NCBI GenBank assembly: GCA_036365515.1
Contig: CM070874.1
Span: 243,170,430 to 243,234,429 of the forward strand
DNA from: Torymus aiolomorphi
Lineage: Eukaryota; Arthropoda; Insecta; Hymenoptera; Torymidae
Direction of reading: 5' to 3'
DNA: 64,000 nt
How positions within the stretch are numbered: position 1 is the first letter of the stretch; the number at the start of each line of letters is the position of its first letter. Positions 29,736 to 42,477 of the stretch are shown one piece after another. The notes beneath the pieces are model-generated. The model worked only from the letters and a program-made list of their open reading frames with translations. It searched no databases and was not told the DNA's origin. Position numbers and translations under genes: made by a program.

Positions 29736-30600
29736 TTACGGTATTGATATATTTTTGTCGATACACATAATCGTGTCATCAACGTAGCGGAAATAAAAAA
29801 GTGGAAGAATATCATGGTTATCTTTCAAAATTTTTAGACAGTCAGTTTCCAAATCGTCCATCACAATATCTGCAAATAATGGCGATATCGGGGAACCCAT
29901 AGGTGTACCATCAATTTGTCTATAAAATTTGTTATTGAAAGAAAAAAAGGTATTCAAAAATAGAAATTTTATACATGTAATAATTTCGTTGAATGGGATT
30001 TTACATCTATTATGTATGGAATCAAATCTTCGATCTATACTGTCTAATACTAGTTGTAGTGGAATGTTTGTAAATAGAGAAATAACGTCTAAAGAGAGTA
30101 ATACATAGTCATCTGGTATGATAACTGAATTTAATTTTTGTTTCAAATGAAAACTGTTGTCGATATGCGACTGGGATTTTTATGGACGATTTGATTTCAT
30201 TGTAAATAATTTTAGCTAAAAAGTGGCTCGGACTATTGACTAATGAGATTATGGGACGGAATGGTATATCTTTTTTATGTATTTTTGGAAGACGGTAACA
30301 TTTTGCCAGTGTAGTATTTGAACAAGAGAGAGAGTTATTTGAAACTTTGTGCGCAAATAGATATTATTATTTAAGTTCTTAAGAATCGTCGACGTGTCAG
30401 ATTGTAATTTTTTTAGGGGATTCTTTTTAATATTTTCGTAAACAGTTGTGTCAGATAGTAAAAAGTGCATTTTTGAGTTGTATTCAGTCTTGCTTAAGCA
30501 GACGGTGACATTTCCCCTGTCAGAAGTTGTAAACCATATATCTGGATTATTTTTAATAAACTTTTTTGTCAATTTTCTAGATATTCTTTTAATCCACCAT
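29736..30600 (-). pseudogene. PLE reverse transcriptase, frameshifted
   Basis: The frame 30146-29736 has the core RT motifs SLDVISLFTNIP, QIDGTPMGSPISPLFADI and FRYVDDT. The frame from about 30600 to 30249 carries the N-terminal part (IKNNPDIWFTTSDRGNVTVCL; LLSDTTVYENIKK). Between them (30248-30147) the coding sense (LPKIHKKDIPFRPIIS-like) is in other phases, so there is at least one frameshift. The YVDD catalytic pair is intact, but the gene is not continuous. Confidence 0.82.
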
Positions 30601-31446
30601 AATAATACGATTATTACAGATTGGTATAATAAACCCACTTCTTCCGGCAGACTTATTAATTATCATTCCTATCATCCACCACAACAGAAGATCAATATTG
30701 TGTACAACCTTGTTGACAGAGCAATTTTATTATCAAATAAAAAATTTCATAGGAAAAATCTAAATATTGTTACTACATTACTCAAAAATAATAATTACCC
30801 TCGGAGATTCATCAAACAATATGCATACAAAAGATTTTACAAAATTAAATATGAGAACAACCAAAAAGACAATATTGTAAAAAACGAATTTGTATCCCAT
30901 ATTTCATTACCGTTCAATGACATTTTTGAAAAAATTGTAACCATTCTCAAACCTTATAACTTCCGTGTTTTGCCTCTTGTTAATAATAGTCTAAGTTCTG
31001 TAATAAAATTAGGTAAAGACCCTACAAAAAAGTGGGATAAGACCAACGTAGTTTATAAGTTCTTTTGTAAATCGTGTCCTGCGTCATATGTAGGAGAAAC
31101 TAAACGTACAATAAAAATCAGAATTAACGAACATCAAAAAAATAACAACATAGAATCAGTAGTTCCACAACATAGGAATAAATTTCTCCACGATTTTGAC
31201 TGGGACAATACCAAAATTCTAGATCAGGAAGCTAATTACAAAAAACGTATATTGTCAGAAATGATCCACATCAAGTGCAACAGTAATAACATAAATAAGA
31301 AAGAAGACGTTAAATTTTTAAATACGTCTTATATTCCTTTATTGAGACTTTTAAATTAAATTTGTTGTCGTTTGATTTTTCTTTCTATATGTATCTGTGT
31401 TTTGTTTGTAAACACAGACACCAAACCTTTACTGTGTATATTATAA
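30570..31446 (+). mobile_element. Penelope-like element, right copy, part 1 (linker and GIY-YIG)
   Basis: This plus-strand copy repeats the left copy in inverted orientation with few differences. A 303-aa open frame (30448-31359) fuses unrelated upstream sequence to the PLE C-terminus from about DILLIHHNNT. The nuclease core (SYVGETKRTIKIRINEH) is intact and, unlike the left copy, the thumb-linker-nuclease stretch is in one frame. RT is missing (5' truncation). The copy is interrupted at 31446 within TATAAA and resumes at 38194. Confidence 0.85.
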
Positions 31447-34400
31447 ACTAGTTACAATGTATTTATTTTATAACTCTCTCCCGCTCCCCTCTCTTTCTCT
31501 CCCTCAACATATGTCAAACTCTGTACCAAGAACTTTAATGAGAGCCTAAATATTTTTTTTTAAACAATCAGTAAAACAAATAGTGGCTAAGGCAAATGTA
31601 TGAGTTTTCTCTGTATAATTAATCAACATCTGTCACACTCTGAACCAAGAACTTTAATGAAAACCTAAATATTTTTTTAAAACAATCAGCAAAACAAATA
31701 GTATTATTAATGTAACAACACAATTTGTCTAGTCTTTTTATTTTTTCTAGTCTCATCTATTCAATAAGCACTCTCTACAAATGGTAATAATTTTTTTCAT
31801 GACTGTACTAATAATAATAGTGTTGATATTTAAAACTTTCTACGAAAGTGTAAAATAAGGCAAGTATAGAAGTTTTTTTCTGTATAATCTATGTATAATC
31901 TAAATATAAAACTTTCTACGAAAGTATAAAATAAGGCAAGTATAGACGTTTTTTCTGTATAATATACTCTTCCTCTCTCTCTTCCCCCCGCCCTCTCTCA
32001 CCCTCTCTCCCCCTCCCCTTTCTTCCTCTCTCTCTCTAACATCCGTCAAACTCTGTACCAAAAACTTTAATCACAGCTTAAATATTTTTGTTTAATACAA
32101 TCAACATGTTTAAAAAAAAAAATAATTCCTTAAGTACGTTACGTACGTTAATTAAACACAAGAAAGTACTGAAATCAATTATATTGTAGTCAAGTACCCA
32201 TAACTTAACTTGACTGACATAATACAACTTTTCGTACCTACTCAAAAATATTCAGCTAGCGGGCATGAAGTACTATTTAACACCCAAGAGGCGTAATAGC
32301 TCTCATACTCCTACAAAACTTTATAGAACCTACGCACTTTACGTCCGTGTGGGCAAAAATTATTTAAATTATTTATAACTATCTTTTACTTCGTCGAGTA
32401 AATGTATACTGAACAAATTATATGTATGTAGATTCAAATTCTTCATTGCAAATCAAACAAACGAAAGTTGTGAAATCAATTACCGATAGTCAAGTAATGC
32501 AAACAACTCTCCGAAACAACTGTATGACTGATCTCAGAAATATATTATTCTAATTTGTTCATTCTTCTATACAAATTAAACACAAGAAAGTACTGAAATC
32601 AATTTATTGTAGTCAAGTATACCCATAAGTTAACTTGACTGAGATAATAGAACTTTTAGTACCTTGCGTGTAAAATTACATTTCACGCCCACGTTGTAAC
32701 TTCAAAAATATTCACCCAGCAGGCATAAAGTACTACTTAACGCCTAATAAGCGGAATAGCTCACATATTCCTACAACACTTTATAGAACCTACGCACTTT
32801 ACTCCCGGGTAGACGAAAATTATTAATTAATTACTATTATGCCTTCTTTTTATTTCTAAAATTAATAAGAATTTTATCAGATATTTACGAAGTCAATGCC
32901 TATATAAAAAAATTACATAGTTACCAACACATCCCCATTTTTCATTATTTTTTCTCAATTTTGAAATTTCTATAATATTACGCATCTTGGGAGGACACGA
33001 GAAGTCTAGAGCTGCTCTAGCAGGGGTGGTCGTCCAATCTTCCATACATACTTGGCGGGTCCGACGGTTTGCAGTTTACCGGTGAGCTTTGTAAATGTAG
33101 AATACTAGATTTTTGCATATACCTATAAGTCCACCATAAATACCGTTTAAATATAATATCCCTACATGTACTGTGTGCATAATCATGATTTACTTTTATT
33201 ACCTAAAATATTTTTCCTTGTGTTCGTCTTTTTTTATATGGGAATGAAATAAAAAGATACATATAAATTCATAGTCTATTCAAAAGAGCTTTAAATTCTA
33301 CTAACTATTTTATGAGCCACCTATTTTTATCCTTTTCCCGCGTGTAAATATCATATGAGATCTTATATGAGTATTTCGGACATCAGATCAGATAAGACAT
33401 CATGTTATGAGTATTTCGGACATGACATCAGATAAGACTCATATATGTTATGTCATCTGCAATTTTATATATTATGGGACCTCATATGTGATCTCATATG
33501 GGATCTGATGTCCGATATTCTCATATGAGATCTCATGAAATTTTCATCTGTGTTTGGACTTTTCTATTTAAAAAGAGTAATATATTCACGGATCAGTATT
33601 TAATATCTAGAAGCAATTGATTTATACATTTTATCTGATCTTTAAACGTATGAATATTCATATGAAAATGACAATGTCTACACCTTAAACTGCAAACCGT
33701 CGGGCCCGCCAAGTATGTATGGAAGATTGGACGACCACCCCTGCTAGAGCAGCTCTAGACTTCTCGTGTCCTCCCAAGATGCGTAATATTATAGAAATTT
33801 CAAAATTGAGAAAAAATAATGAAAAATGGGGATGTGTTGGTAACTATGTAATTTTTTTATATAGGCATTGACTTCGTAAATATCTGATAAAATTCTTATT
33901 AATTTTAGAAATAAAAAGAAGGCATAATAGTAATTAATTAATAATTTTCGTCTACCCGGGAGTAAAGTGCGTAGGTTCTATAAAGTGTTGTAGGAATATG
34001 TGAGCTATTCCGCTTATTAGGCGTTAAGTAGTACTTTATGCCTGCTGGGTGAATATTTTTGAAGTTACAACGTGGGCGTGAAATGTAATTTTACACGCAA
34101 GGTACTGAAAGTTCTATTATCTCAGTCAAGTTAACTTATGGGTATACTTGACTACAATAAATTGATTTCAGTACTTTCTTGTGTTTAATTTGTATAGAAG
34201 AATGAACAAATTAGAATAATATATTTCTGAGATCAGTCATACAGTTGTTTCGGAGAGTTGTTTGCATTACTTGACTATCGGTAATTGATTTCACAACTTT
34301 CGTTTGTTTGATTTGCAATGAAGAATTTGAATCTACATACATATAATTTGTTCAGTATACATTTACTCGACGAAGTAAAAGATAGTTATATGTAATTTAA

Positions 34401-35312
34401 ATAATTTTTGCCCACACGGACGTAAAGTGCGTAGGTTCTATAAAGTTTTGTAGGAGTATGAGAGCTATTACGCCTCTTGGGTGTTAAATAGTACTTCATG
34501 CCCGCTAGCTGAATATTTTTGAGTAGGTACGAAAAGTTGTATTATGTCAGTCAAGTTAAGTTATGGGTACTTGACTACAATATAATTGATTTCAGTACTT
34601 TCTTGTGTTTAATTAACGTACGTAACGTACTTAAGGAATTATTTTTTTTTTTTAAACATGTTGATTGTATTAAACAAAAATATTTAAGCTGTGATTAAAG
34701 TTTTTGGTACAGAGTTTGACGGATGTTAAGAGAGAGAGAGGAAGAAAGGGAGGGGGAGAGAGGGTGAGAGAGGGCGGGGAAGAGAGAGAGGAAGAGTATA
34801 TTATACAGAAAAAACGTCTATACTTGCCTTATTTTATACTTTCGTAGAAAGTTTTATATTTAGATTATACATAGATTATACAGAAAAAACTTCTATACTT
34901 GCCTTATTTTACACTTTCGTAGAAAGTTTTAAATATCAACACTATTATTATTAGTACAGTCATGAAAAAAATTATTACCATTTGTAGAGAGTGCTTATTG
35001 AATAGATGAGACTAGAAAAAATAAAAAGACTAGACAAATTGTGTTGTTACATTAATAATACTATTTGTTTTGCTGATTGTTTTAAAAAATATTTAGGTTT
35101 TCATTAAAGTTCTTGATTCATAGAGTGACAGATGTTGATTAATTATACAGAGAAAACTCATACATTTGCCTTAGCCACTATTTGTTTTACTGATTGTTTA
35201 AAAAAAATATTTAGGCTCTCATTAAAGTTCTTGGTACAGAGTTTGACATATGTTGAGGGAGAGAAAGAGAGGGAGCGGGAGAGAGTTATAAAATAAATAC
35301 ATTGTAACTAGC
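31447..35312. repeat. Giant palindrome, about 1.63-kb arms, 0.6-kb spacer
   Basis: The left arm 31447-33080 begins CTAGTTACAATGTATTTATT. The right arm 33690-35312 ends in its exact reverse complement. Identity is very high, with only scattered changes such as TACAAAGA-type substitutions. Each arm contains three dispersed copies of a GTACCAAGAACTTTAATGA segment and a CT/GA-rich tract. The spacer 33081-33689 has ATATGAGATCTCATATGAG-like alternating motifs. There is no coding frame, consistent with a foldback-type transposon. Confidence 0.9.
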
Positions 35313-38193
35313 CACACTACTGCAACACAATCCGCTAGCAAATTAAAATATTGGTTGCAGATAAAAAAGTAGCCATTACAGTAATTTATATATTATGGTT
35401 TCATATACGGTAATTCACACAACAGATAGCTACTCTGAAACATTTGGCGCCCATCACGATAAGCCAATCACTATATAATAATTACATTATATTTTCAACT
35501 CTTAGATTCGTTGAAATTTTAACTAGAAACCAGTTGAATTAATAACCAATCAGACACATCTTGCAAAATTAAACACAAAAGTTTATGAACTAAGAATCAT
35601 TGAGAGAAAAAAGCTTTCTCCATTCTTTTAAAATATAAAACATCTTGAAACGTCTTGAATTTCTGATAATAAAAGCTTCCGTAACATTCTTGTATACTTT
35701 TTGAAATAATTATCTGAATCTTGTGTAGAAAAATATTTACTGAGAACTCCTCTGAAACATTTTGACGTCTCCCACCGTGAGAAAATTATAAAATTAGATT
35801 AACTGAGCACTTTTATCCGTAGACATTTTCACAATATTTACTGAGAACTCTTCTGAAACATTTTGACGTCTCCCACCATGAGAAAATTATAAAATTAGAT
35901 TAACTGAGCACTTTTATTCACAACAATAACACATCATTTTTTCTTTTTTCTCTATTTTATTGTTCACTTAACATAATCTTTTAATTGATGTTTAAGTAAA
36001 TAAATATGCACAGCGCCAATATCAACAAAGTTTCTTGAAGTATAGACAAAAAATGTTTTTTTTTAACCAAGGCTCTGACCAATATTTTAAATTCTGATTT
36101 TAAGTAGAGGTTAGAAATTTGTTATCAACACTTCATTTAACACATCATACCGATACTTTATTTTATTTATAGGCACCCATTGCCATAAGCCAATCACTAT
36201 ATAATTACATTATATTCGACACTTAGATTCGTTTAAATTTTAACTAGAAACCACTTGAATTAATAAGCAATCAGATACATCTTGCAAAATTAAAAACAAA
36301 AGTTTATGAACTAAGAATCATTGGGAAAAGAAAGCTTTCTCGACATTCTTTTATAGTAGAAACTCATGATTGCCACACATCTTGTATCAGTTTATGAACT
36401 AAGAATTTCTGATAATAAAAGCTTCCGTAACATTCTTGTATACTTTTTGAAATAATTATCTGAATCTTGTGTAGAAAAATTACTGAGATCTCCTCTGAAA
36501 CATTTTGACGTCTCCCACCGTGAGAAAATTATAAAATTAGATTAACTGAGCACTTTTATCTGTAGACATTTTCACAATATTTACTGAGAACTCTTCTGAA
36601 ACATTTTGACGTCTCCCACCATGAGAAAATTATAAAATTAGATTAACTGAGCACTTTTATTCACAACAATAACACATCATTTTTTTCTTTTTTCTCTATT
36701 TTATTGTTCACTTAACATAATCTTTTAATTGATGTTTAAGTAAATAAATATGCACAGCGCCAATATCAACAAAGTTTCTTGAAGTATAGACAAAAAATGT
36801 TTTTTTTTAACCAAGGCTCTGACCAATATTTTAAATTCTGATTTTAAGTAGAGGTTAGAAATTTGTTATCAACACTTCATTTAACACATCATACCAATAC
36901 TTTATTTTATTTATAGGCACCCATTGCCATAAGCCAATCACTATATAATTACATTATATTCGACACTTAGATTCGTTTAAATTTTAACTAGAAACCACTT
37001 GAATTAATAAGCAATCAGATACATCTTGCAAAATCTTATATATCACTATTTCCGGGTTTTAATAATGCTAGTTTACCTTTAGAAATCATAGGGCCAGTAA
37101 AGCATATCCACAATTAAAACACCATAAAGTAGAACGAGGCTTGATCTGCTAGAGCGAATATTATCAGCAACAGTATTTCTATTTTTTCTACTACAGGAGG
37201 TTGCATGCTTTGACAGACTTGAACATAATTAATCTTTTGGTGGCCTTAAAATACAAAATAATAATTTTGAACTCTTCTATGTTACATACTATTTAAAGAT
37301 GATCTACTTGTCAATTATCCTTGTTCTGATATCTCTGTAATAACAAAAAAAAAAATATTTCACAAAGTAACAATACTTATATTAATAACATTATTTTTTT
37401 TATTTTATAATGATAGTTTGCTACTTATTTGAAAATATATCTGAGATATACCAAGTCCATTTAATATCTATCGAATTTCAATGATGTAAAAAGTCTTGAA
37501 TATAACTTGTATATAAATGATGATTGTATATGGACCAATGCGTAATATTGAAAGTTTTATGTATACATAAAATAATAAGGTTAGGTTGGTTGACCAGATA
37601 TATATATATACCATATACGGATTCTCTCTCTCTCTCTCCGTCGCTCTTCTCTTTCCCTCTCTCTCTCTCTCTCCGTCGCTCTTCTCTTTCCCTCTCTCTC
37701 TCTCTCTCCGTCGCTCTTCTCTTTCCCTCTCTCTCTCTCTCTCCGTCGCTCTTCTCTTTCCCTCTCTCTCTCTCTCTCTCTCCGTCGCTCTTCTCTTTCC
37801 CTCTCTCTCTCACTCTACCCCCTCACTCACTCTCTCTCTCTCTTTTGCCAGTCGGTCGGACAAAAATGCTATACTATGTACCGGTCGGACAAAAATGTAT
37901 AGTTTGTGCGTACTGAAGAATATGGAGATTCGGAGATTCGGAAATAGTACATAAAAATATTCAGATCTCTAAATCTTTTGAATGAGACAATCTTTTTAAA
38001 TGAAACCTTTCGATTTGAGTAGAGCAATGAAATGGCTTTCGATTAATAGGGATATGTTATATAGTTAAAACTAACGCAATAGGTATATAATCGCATTGAA
38101 TTTCTCGTACATCCATTTCAAAGTATATAATCACGCGGTCGTCCTAAGGCTCTTCTATACTTGCCTTCGGAACGCTCCCGCGTTCCTTGATAC
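35313..38193. repeat. Rest of the 6.7-kb insertion: 740-bp tandem repeats and CT-rich satellite
   Basis: Units of about 740 bp start near 35450, 36176 and 36920 (marker CATAAGCCAATCACTATATAA), the last partial to 37034. Each contains a further about 105-bp duplication (ACATTTTGACGTCTCCCACC). At 37622-37850 a CT-rich tandem with CCGTCGCTCTTCTCTTTCC recurs every 35 bp (37638, 37673, 37708, 37743, then 37782). Open frames in the CT tract are low complexity and not genes. A GGTCGGACAAAAATG duplication is at 37853-37897. Confidence 0.8.
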
Positions 38194-38466
38194 TGACCAA
38201 TCTCATGTTTTGCGTTAACATCGACTTCATGTGTACTACGTAATACACGTTATAATTTAAGGTATTAATTATTGTATTACGCGAGTGTTTTTAGTTTCTA
38301 TTAATTACATTGTATCAATTGTTTTTTTCTGTTTAATAAAACATTGTAGCCTGAAGAGGTTGGCAGACCAAGCAAACGAAACGTTGCCTTTTCTAATGAA
38401 ATCGTTGAATTTTTTATTTCTAATCCTCGCCTCCGTCAGATCGACTTAACTCACTAGCTTCTTAGA
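38194..38466 (+). mobile_element. Penelope-like element, right copy, part 2 (3' terminus)
   Basis: It starts at TACTGACCAATCTCATG, the exact continuation of the sequence broken at 31446 as judged from the left copy, and ends at 38466 in AGCTTCTTAGA. It includes the hammerhead-like CTGAAGAGGTTGGC … GAAACGTTGCC at 38351-38386. Confidence 0.85.
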
Positions 38467-38523
38467 AAAAATTTGGGAGTGCGATATTTTACTCATATTC
38501 TACAAAATGCTAATTATTTACAG

Positions 38524-38635
38524 ATTACCAAAACCGAAAGAGTTAATACAAAACCGAAGCAATGCCCCGACCAAAAGATGACGAATGGAACAAAAAAAAC
38601 CGCTGCCAATTCATTGGCCCGTAGCTTCCTCAACC
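38524..38635 (+). CDS. BEN-domain gene 1, probable fourth coding exon
   Basis: It follows a good acceptor (TTATTTACAG) and continues in phase 0 from the exon ending at 28442. It encodes a basic, polar stretch (ITKTERVNTKPKQCPDQK … NSLARSFLN). A donor-like CC|GTAATT is at 38636. Without splicing the frame ends at TAA 38665. Membership in the gene rests on phase and position. Confidence 0.45.
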
Positions 38636-40085
38636 GTAATTTGTTGATTCCTTTAATTAATTTTTAATAACAAAATTTATAATTTTTTAAAAAATTTATT
38701 GCATAATTATAATTAAATACATTTATGAATATTAAAAATTGTTAATTTTTAAATTTATTTATTTATTTATTATTTATTTATATCAAATTTATATAAATTT
38801 TGAGCTGATAAATAAAGTTATCATTTGAAATAGAAGTAAATTATCTATATTTTATAATAAAACAAATAGCTATCACGGTTGTTTTGTTATTAACAAAAGC
38901 GTGTTTTTTTTTTATATTTCATAATTCATATTTTTTAAGAAAAAAAAAATTTATAGCTATCATTGTTCTTCTGTTATTAACAAAAACGTAGGTTTTTTTA
39001 AAAAAGTTCATAATTCACAAATAAATTATAATAATGCAGAATATAATGCATTCATAATGCATAATTCATAATTATAATAGATTATAATAGATATAATTTT
39101 TAAACATTTTAATTCATTTTGTTACACATCATTTGAGTTATGAGTTTAAAAAAAAAACACGTTTTTGTTTTTGATGATAACTAAAAAACCGTGATAGATA
39201 GAAAATTAACTTTTTTTTAGGAAATATAGGTATTTTAATTCTCTTTCGAATGCCACCCACCCCATTCAGATACATTGAGCCGTTCTCGAGAAATTACAAT
39301 TTTAAAAAAATGTCAAAAAATTTTTAACCCCAAATATCTCTGAAATTTATGGACCAATCATTTTGCCTAAAGAACTCGACCGAGAACTATAAAAAATCTA
39401 CCTCTAAAAGGAATTTTGAAGCCATTAAGTCAATTTTACTCTTGTAATCGTTGGACAGACAAAACTGATTTTTCATTATTCAATTTTTTACTCAAAATCT
39501 AGCCTACAGAATGTATTCAAATTTTAACAGATTATAGCTATTTATATTCTGTATTATCATGATTTTTCTCAAAAAAATTGACCGTTAAGTTTACGAGTTA
39601 CAAGCTTCTAAAAAAACACATTTTTGTTAATAACAAAAGAACCGTGATAGCTAGAAACTTTTTTGTTTAGAAAATATAGGTATTTTAATTCTCTTTCGAA
39701 CGCTACCCATCAGATTCGAATAACTCGATCCTATCATTAAAGAAATCAAAAAAAAGTTTTGAGAAAATCGAAAATTAAAAAAAAAAAAACGCATCGTTCC
39801 AATCAAAAAACGGATTTTTGACTCGCCATCACGCAAAAAAAAACAAAAAAAATGAGACCTGTCCGGTCAAAATCAACCGAGTAGAAGCTGAGATCCAGGC
39901 GCGCGCACACACACACACACACACATACACACACACACACACACACGCGCACACACACACGCACACACACCATCCATACAGACATTTTTCAAAAACCATG
40001 TATTTTGATTCCTAACACGTCGGAACACAATTATAACATGTTTTTACAACAACTCAAAAATTTACTATCACAAAGCTTCCTCTAG
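38636..40085 (+). other. BEN gene 1 intron or intergenic DNA, with internal repeats and (CA)n
   Basis: AT-rich. A segment at 39140-39260 (ACCGTGATAG … GGAAATATAGGTATTTTAATTC) is repeated at 39600-39720. A (CA)n microsatellite is at 39901-39970. No coding frame is supported. It ends in a GCTTCCTCTAG acceptor at 40085. Confidence 0.45.
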
Positions 40086-40256
40086 GAGGAAGCAAAAATA
40101 TAACAATATTAAAAAGGATTACGACAAATAGAAAAAAAAATTTAAAGCAGTAAAAAAGGAAGTTAAAGAGTATAAGGCTAAAGTACAAAATCTTGAATAA
40201 ATAAATTTAAAATTACAAACCATTGTCACAGAGAAAAGTGAAGAGAAAGAAAGTGA
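40086..40256 (+). pseudogene. BEN gene 1 coiled-coil exon with two stops
   Basis: It translates to a lysine/glutamate heptad-like stretch (FKAVKKEVKEYKAKVQNLE, then LKLQTIVTEKSEEKE) and ends at a GTAAGT donor (GT at 40257). TAG near 40128 and TAA near 40198 interrupt it, and the exit phase does not match the next exon, so it is damaged. Coiled coils before BEN domains are common in BEN proteins and would mediate self-association. Confidence 0.45.
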
Positions 40257-40880
40257 GTAAGTTTTTACTATTTGGAATAATTATTGGCTCATACTACTTT
40301 TATTCATTTAATATTATATAATTGGAATCTCAAGTTTAAAATTAAATTTTGAAATCTTAATTTTAAAAGGTAATAAGAATTTAAAATATTTAACATTTAA
40401 CAATAATAATAATTATAAAAAATGTTCAGTATATTTTATTTATATAGGCAAGAACCATACAAGGACCTCTGTTATCTCAGTCGTAACTTCCTTGTGTAGG
40501 AATAGTGAAATAACAGAAAAAAAATTGTAAGATGATACCTTATATATGTATCATATGGGGTTGTTCGCTGCAAATTACACTTGCTTGTGCTACAAATAAA
40601 ATATATATTCTTTTATGATTGGCGCATGCACTTTTTTTAATGCTTGAGTGTGAGGAGCGAGGGGGATTTTCACCTATAATTTTTACATAAATATATTATG
40701 TTCTTTTATAATGCTTATTGGGTGTGAGCGGGAGAGAGGTTTTTATTTACAGTTTGTACAGTTTAGTATTATTAGAAATCCTAGTTTAAAATCAATTCAT
40801 TTATAAAATCAATAGCAAATTTCAAGTTTTTAATATGTAAAATCAGTTTTAATATATAAACTTATAAATGAAGTGTTTAA

Positions 40881-41376
<496 letters not shown>

Positions 41377-41632
41377 CTGCACTTTTGCATATTACAAAAA
41401 ATATTACTTTTGATTATTTGTAAATACAATTTTCATAAATTTATTTTCTGTATTAGTGTAATATAATATTATAATGCAAACAATATTATATGCAAATACT
41501 TTACACGCTCTATGCTTAATATACTATTAATTATTGTTATAACCTGCATATATCATAGTATAATTTTCTGCACGATTTATACGAAAATAACTTTTTATAT
41601 TTAAATTGATAGTATTTTACTGTTATCTATAG

Positions 41633-42126
41633 CTATTTCTCAACGGATGAAAGATATTGACGATCAAGGACAGATTAACCACCGCATTAATTTTGTTGAG
41701 ATTGGGAAGTGGTACAAATCAGACAATAAGGTAATAATGCATATACACACAGATATTCTGGCAGTGAAATTTTAAGATCACCTGTCAAAGTAATTTTTTT
41801 TTAATTTATATAGATGCATGTTGGACAAGGCATTCTTATTGACAGACAGACTTTTTTAAAATGCATGGGAAAGTCCAAATCCCCTGCCCACTATCTAGGA
41901 GAAATAATCGTTGCAGTATTTGGAGAAGAAGTACTTTTAAAAAGTACCGTCACTGGCAGGCCCAGCAATAAATCAGTCCGAAAAACAATGAAAACAAATC
42001 TGATGATATATCTACAGAAAATAAATTGGAAATGCTTGATCCAGTAAAATTGCAGGCTTGCCAAGGTGAGATGAAATTTTTTTAAACATTATTAAAAATA
42101 ACCTTATTTTTTATTTGTTAATAATA

Positions 42127-42157
<31 letters not shown>

Positions 42158-42328
42158 TTTCAAAATATTTTTATGTAGATTTTTACAGCTATTGGCTGAA
42201 AACGCAATACATTAATATGGTCGACTCAAAACACTACAAATATTTTGAGCATATGAGTAAGTTCTTCGTTTATGTGTCTAAAAAAATTTCATCCATGAAG
42301 AGACCGGCAACTTCAAAAAAAGTTAAAG
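41633..42328 (+). pseudogene. BEN-domain gene 1, BEN exons, frameshifted
   Basis: Exons 41633-41730, 41814-42065 and 42179-42328 have GT/AG introns between them. The second carries the BEN core: MHVGQGILIDRQTFLKCMG, YLGEIIVAVFGEEVLLKSTVTG. The third has the closing part (YSYWLKTQYI; FFVYVSKKISSMKRPA). A one-base shift near 41990 throws the second exon out of frame into an early TAA. The other phase continues sensibly to the donor at 42066. BEN domains bind DNA as in insect insensitive and vertebrate BEND proteins. Gene 2 on the opposite strand is the closest relative in the window. Confidence 0.7.
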
Positions 42329-42477
42329 GTAATATTTCTTACGTTTTTTTTTTTATTTTGTTTTATACCACTCGTGTCGAAATGTACTATAACATCACTC
42401 CATTTTTGCTCCCATATGGGGATAAACTAATTATTTGAACATTATTAATTGTCTTATATTTACAAAATCGGCAATAG

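Larger units (their letters stand above)
28519..30585 (-). mobile_element. Penelope-like element, left copy (5'-truncated, decayed coding region)
   Basis: The minus-strand coding region holds a PLE-type RT and a GIY-YIG endonuclease (separate entries). A 3' region of about 370 bp ends near 28519 in TAAGAAGCTAGTGAG and includes a hammerhead-like motif. It joins head-to-head to an inverted second copy near 30570-30585 at the shared TCAATTTTCTAG. Confidence 0.85.
28443..38523 (+). other. Intron of BEN gene 1 expanded by nested insertions
   Basis: The donor GTAAGT is at 28443 and the acceptor TTATTTACAG ends at 38523. The 15-bp TACAAAATGCTAATT occurs at 28501-28515 and again at 38501-38515, flanking the inserted PLE complex. 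Removing the insertion leaves an intron of about 85 bp, the size of the gene's other introns. Confidence 0.6.

Noticed and set aside
37478..37954. Ser/Leu- and Arg/Glu-rich open frames
   Set aside because: They translate the 35-bp CT-rich tandem repeat; there is no domain or splice context.
39803..40015. His-Thr and Cys-Val repeat frames
   Set aside because: They are (CA)n/(TG)n microsatellite translations; the same holds at 59229-59589.
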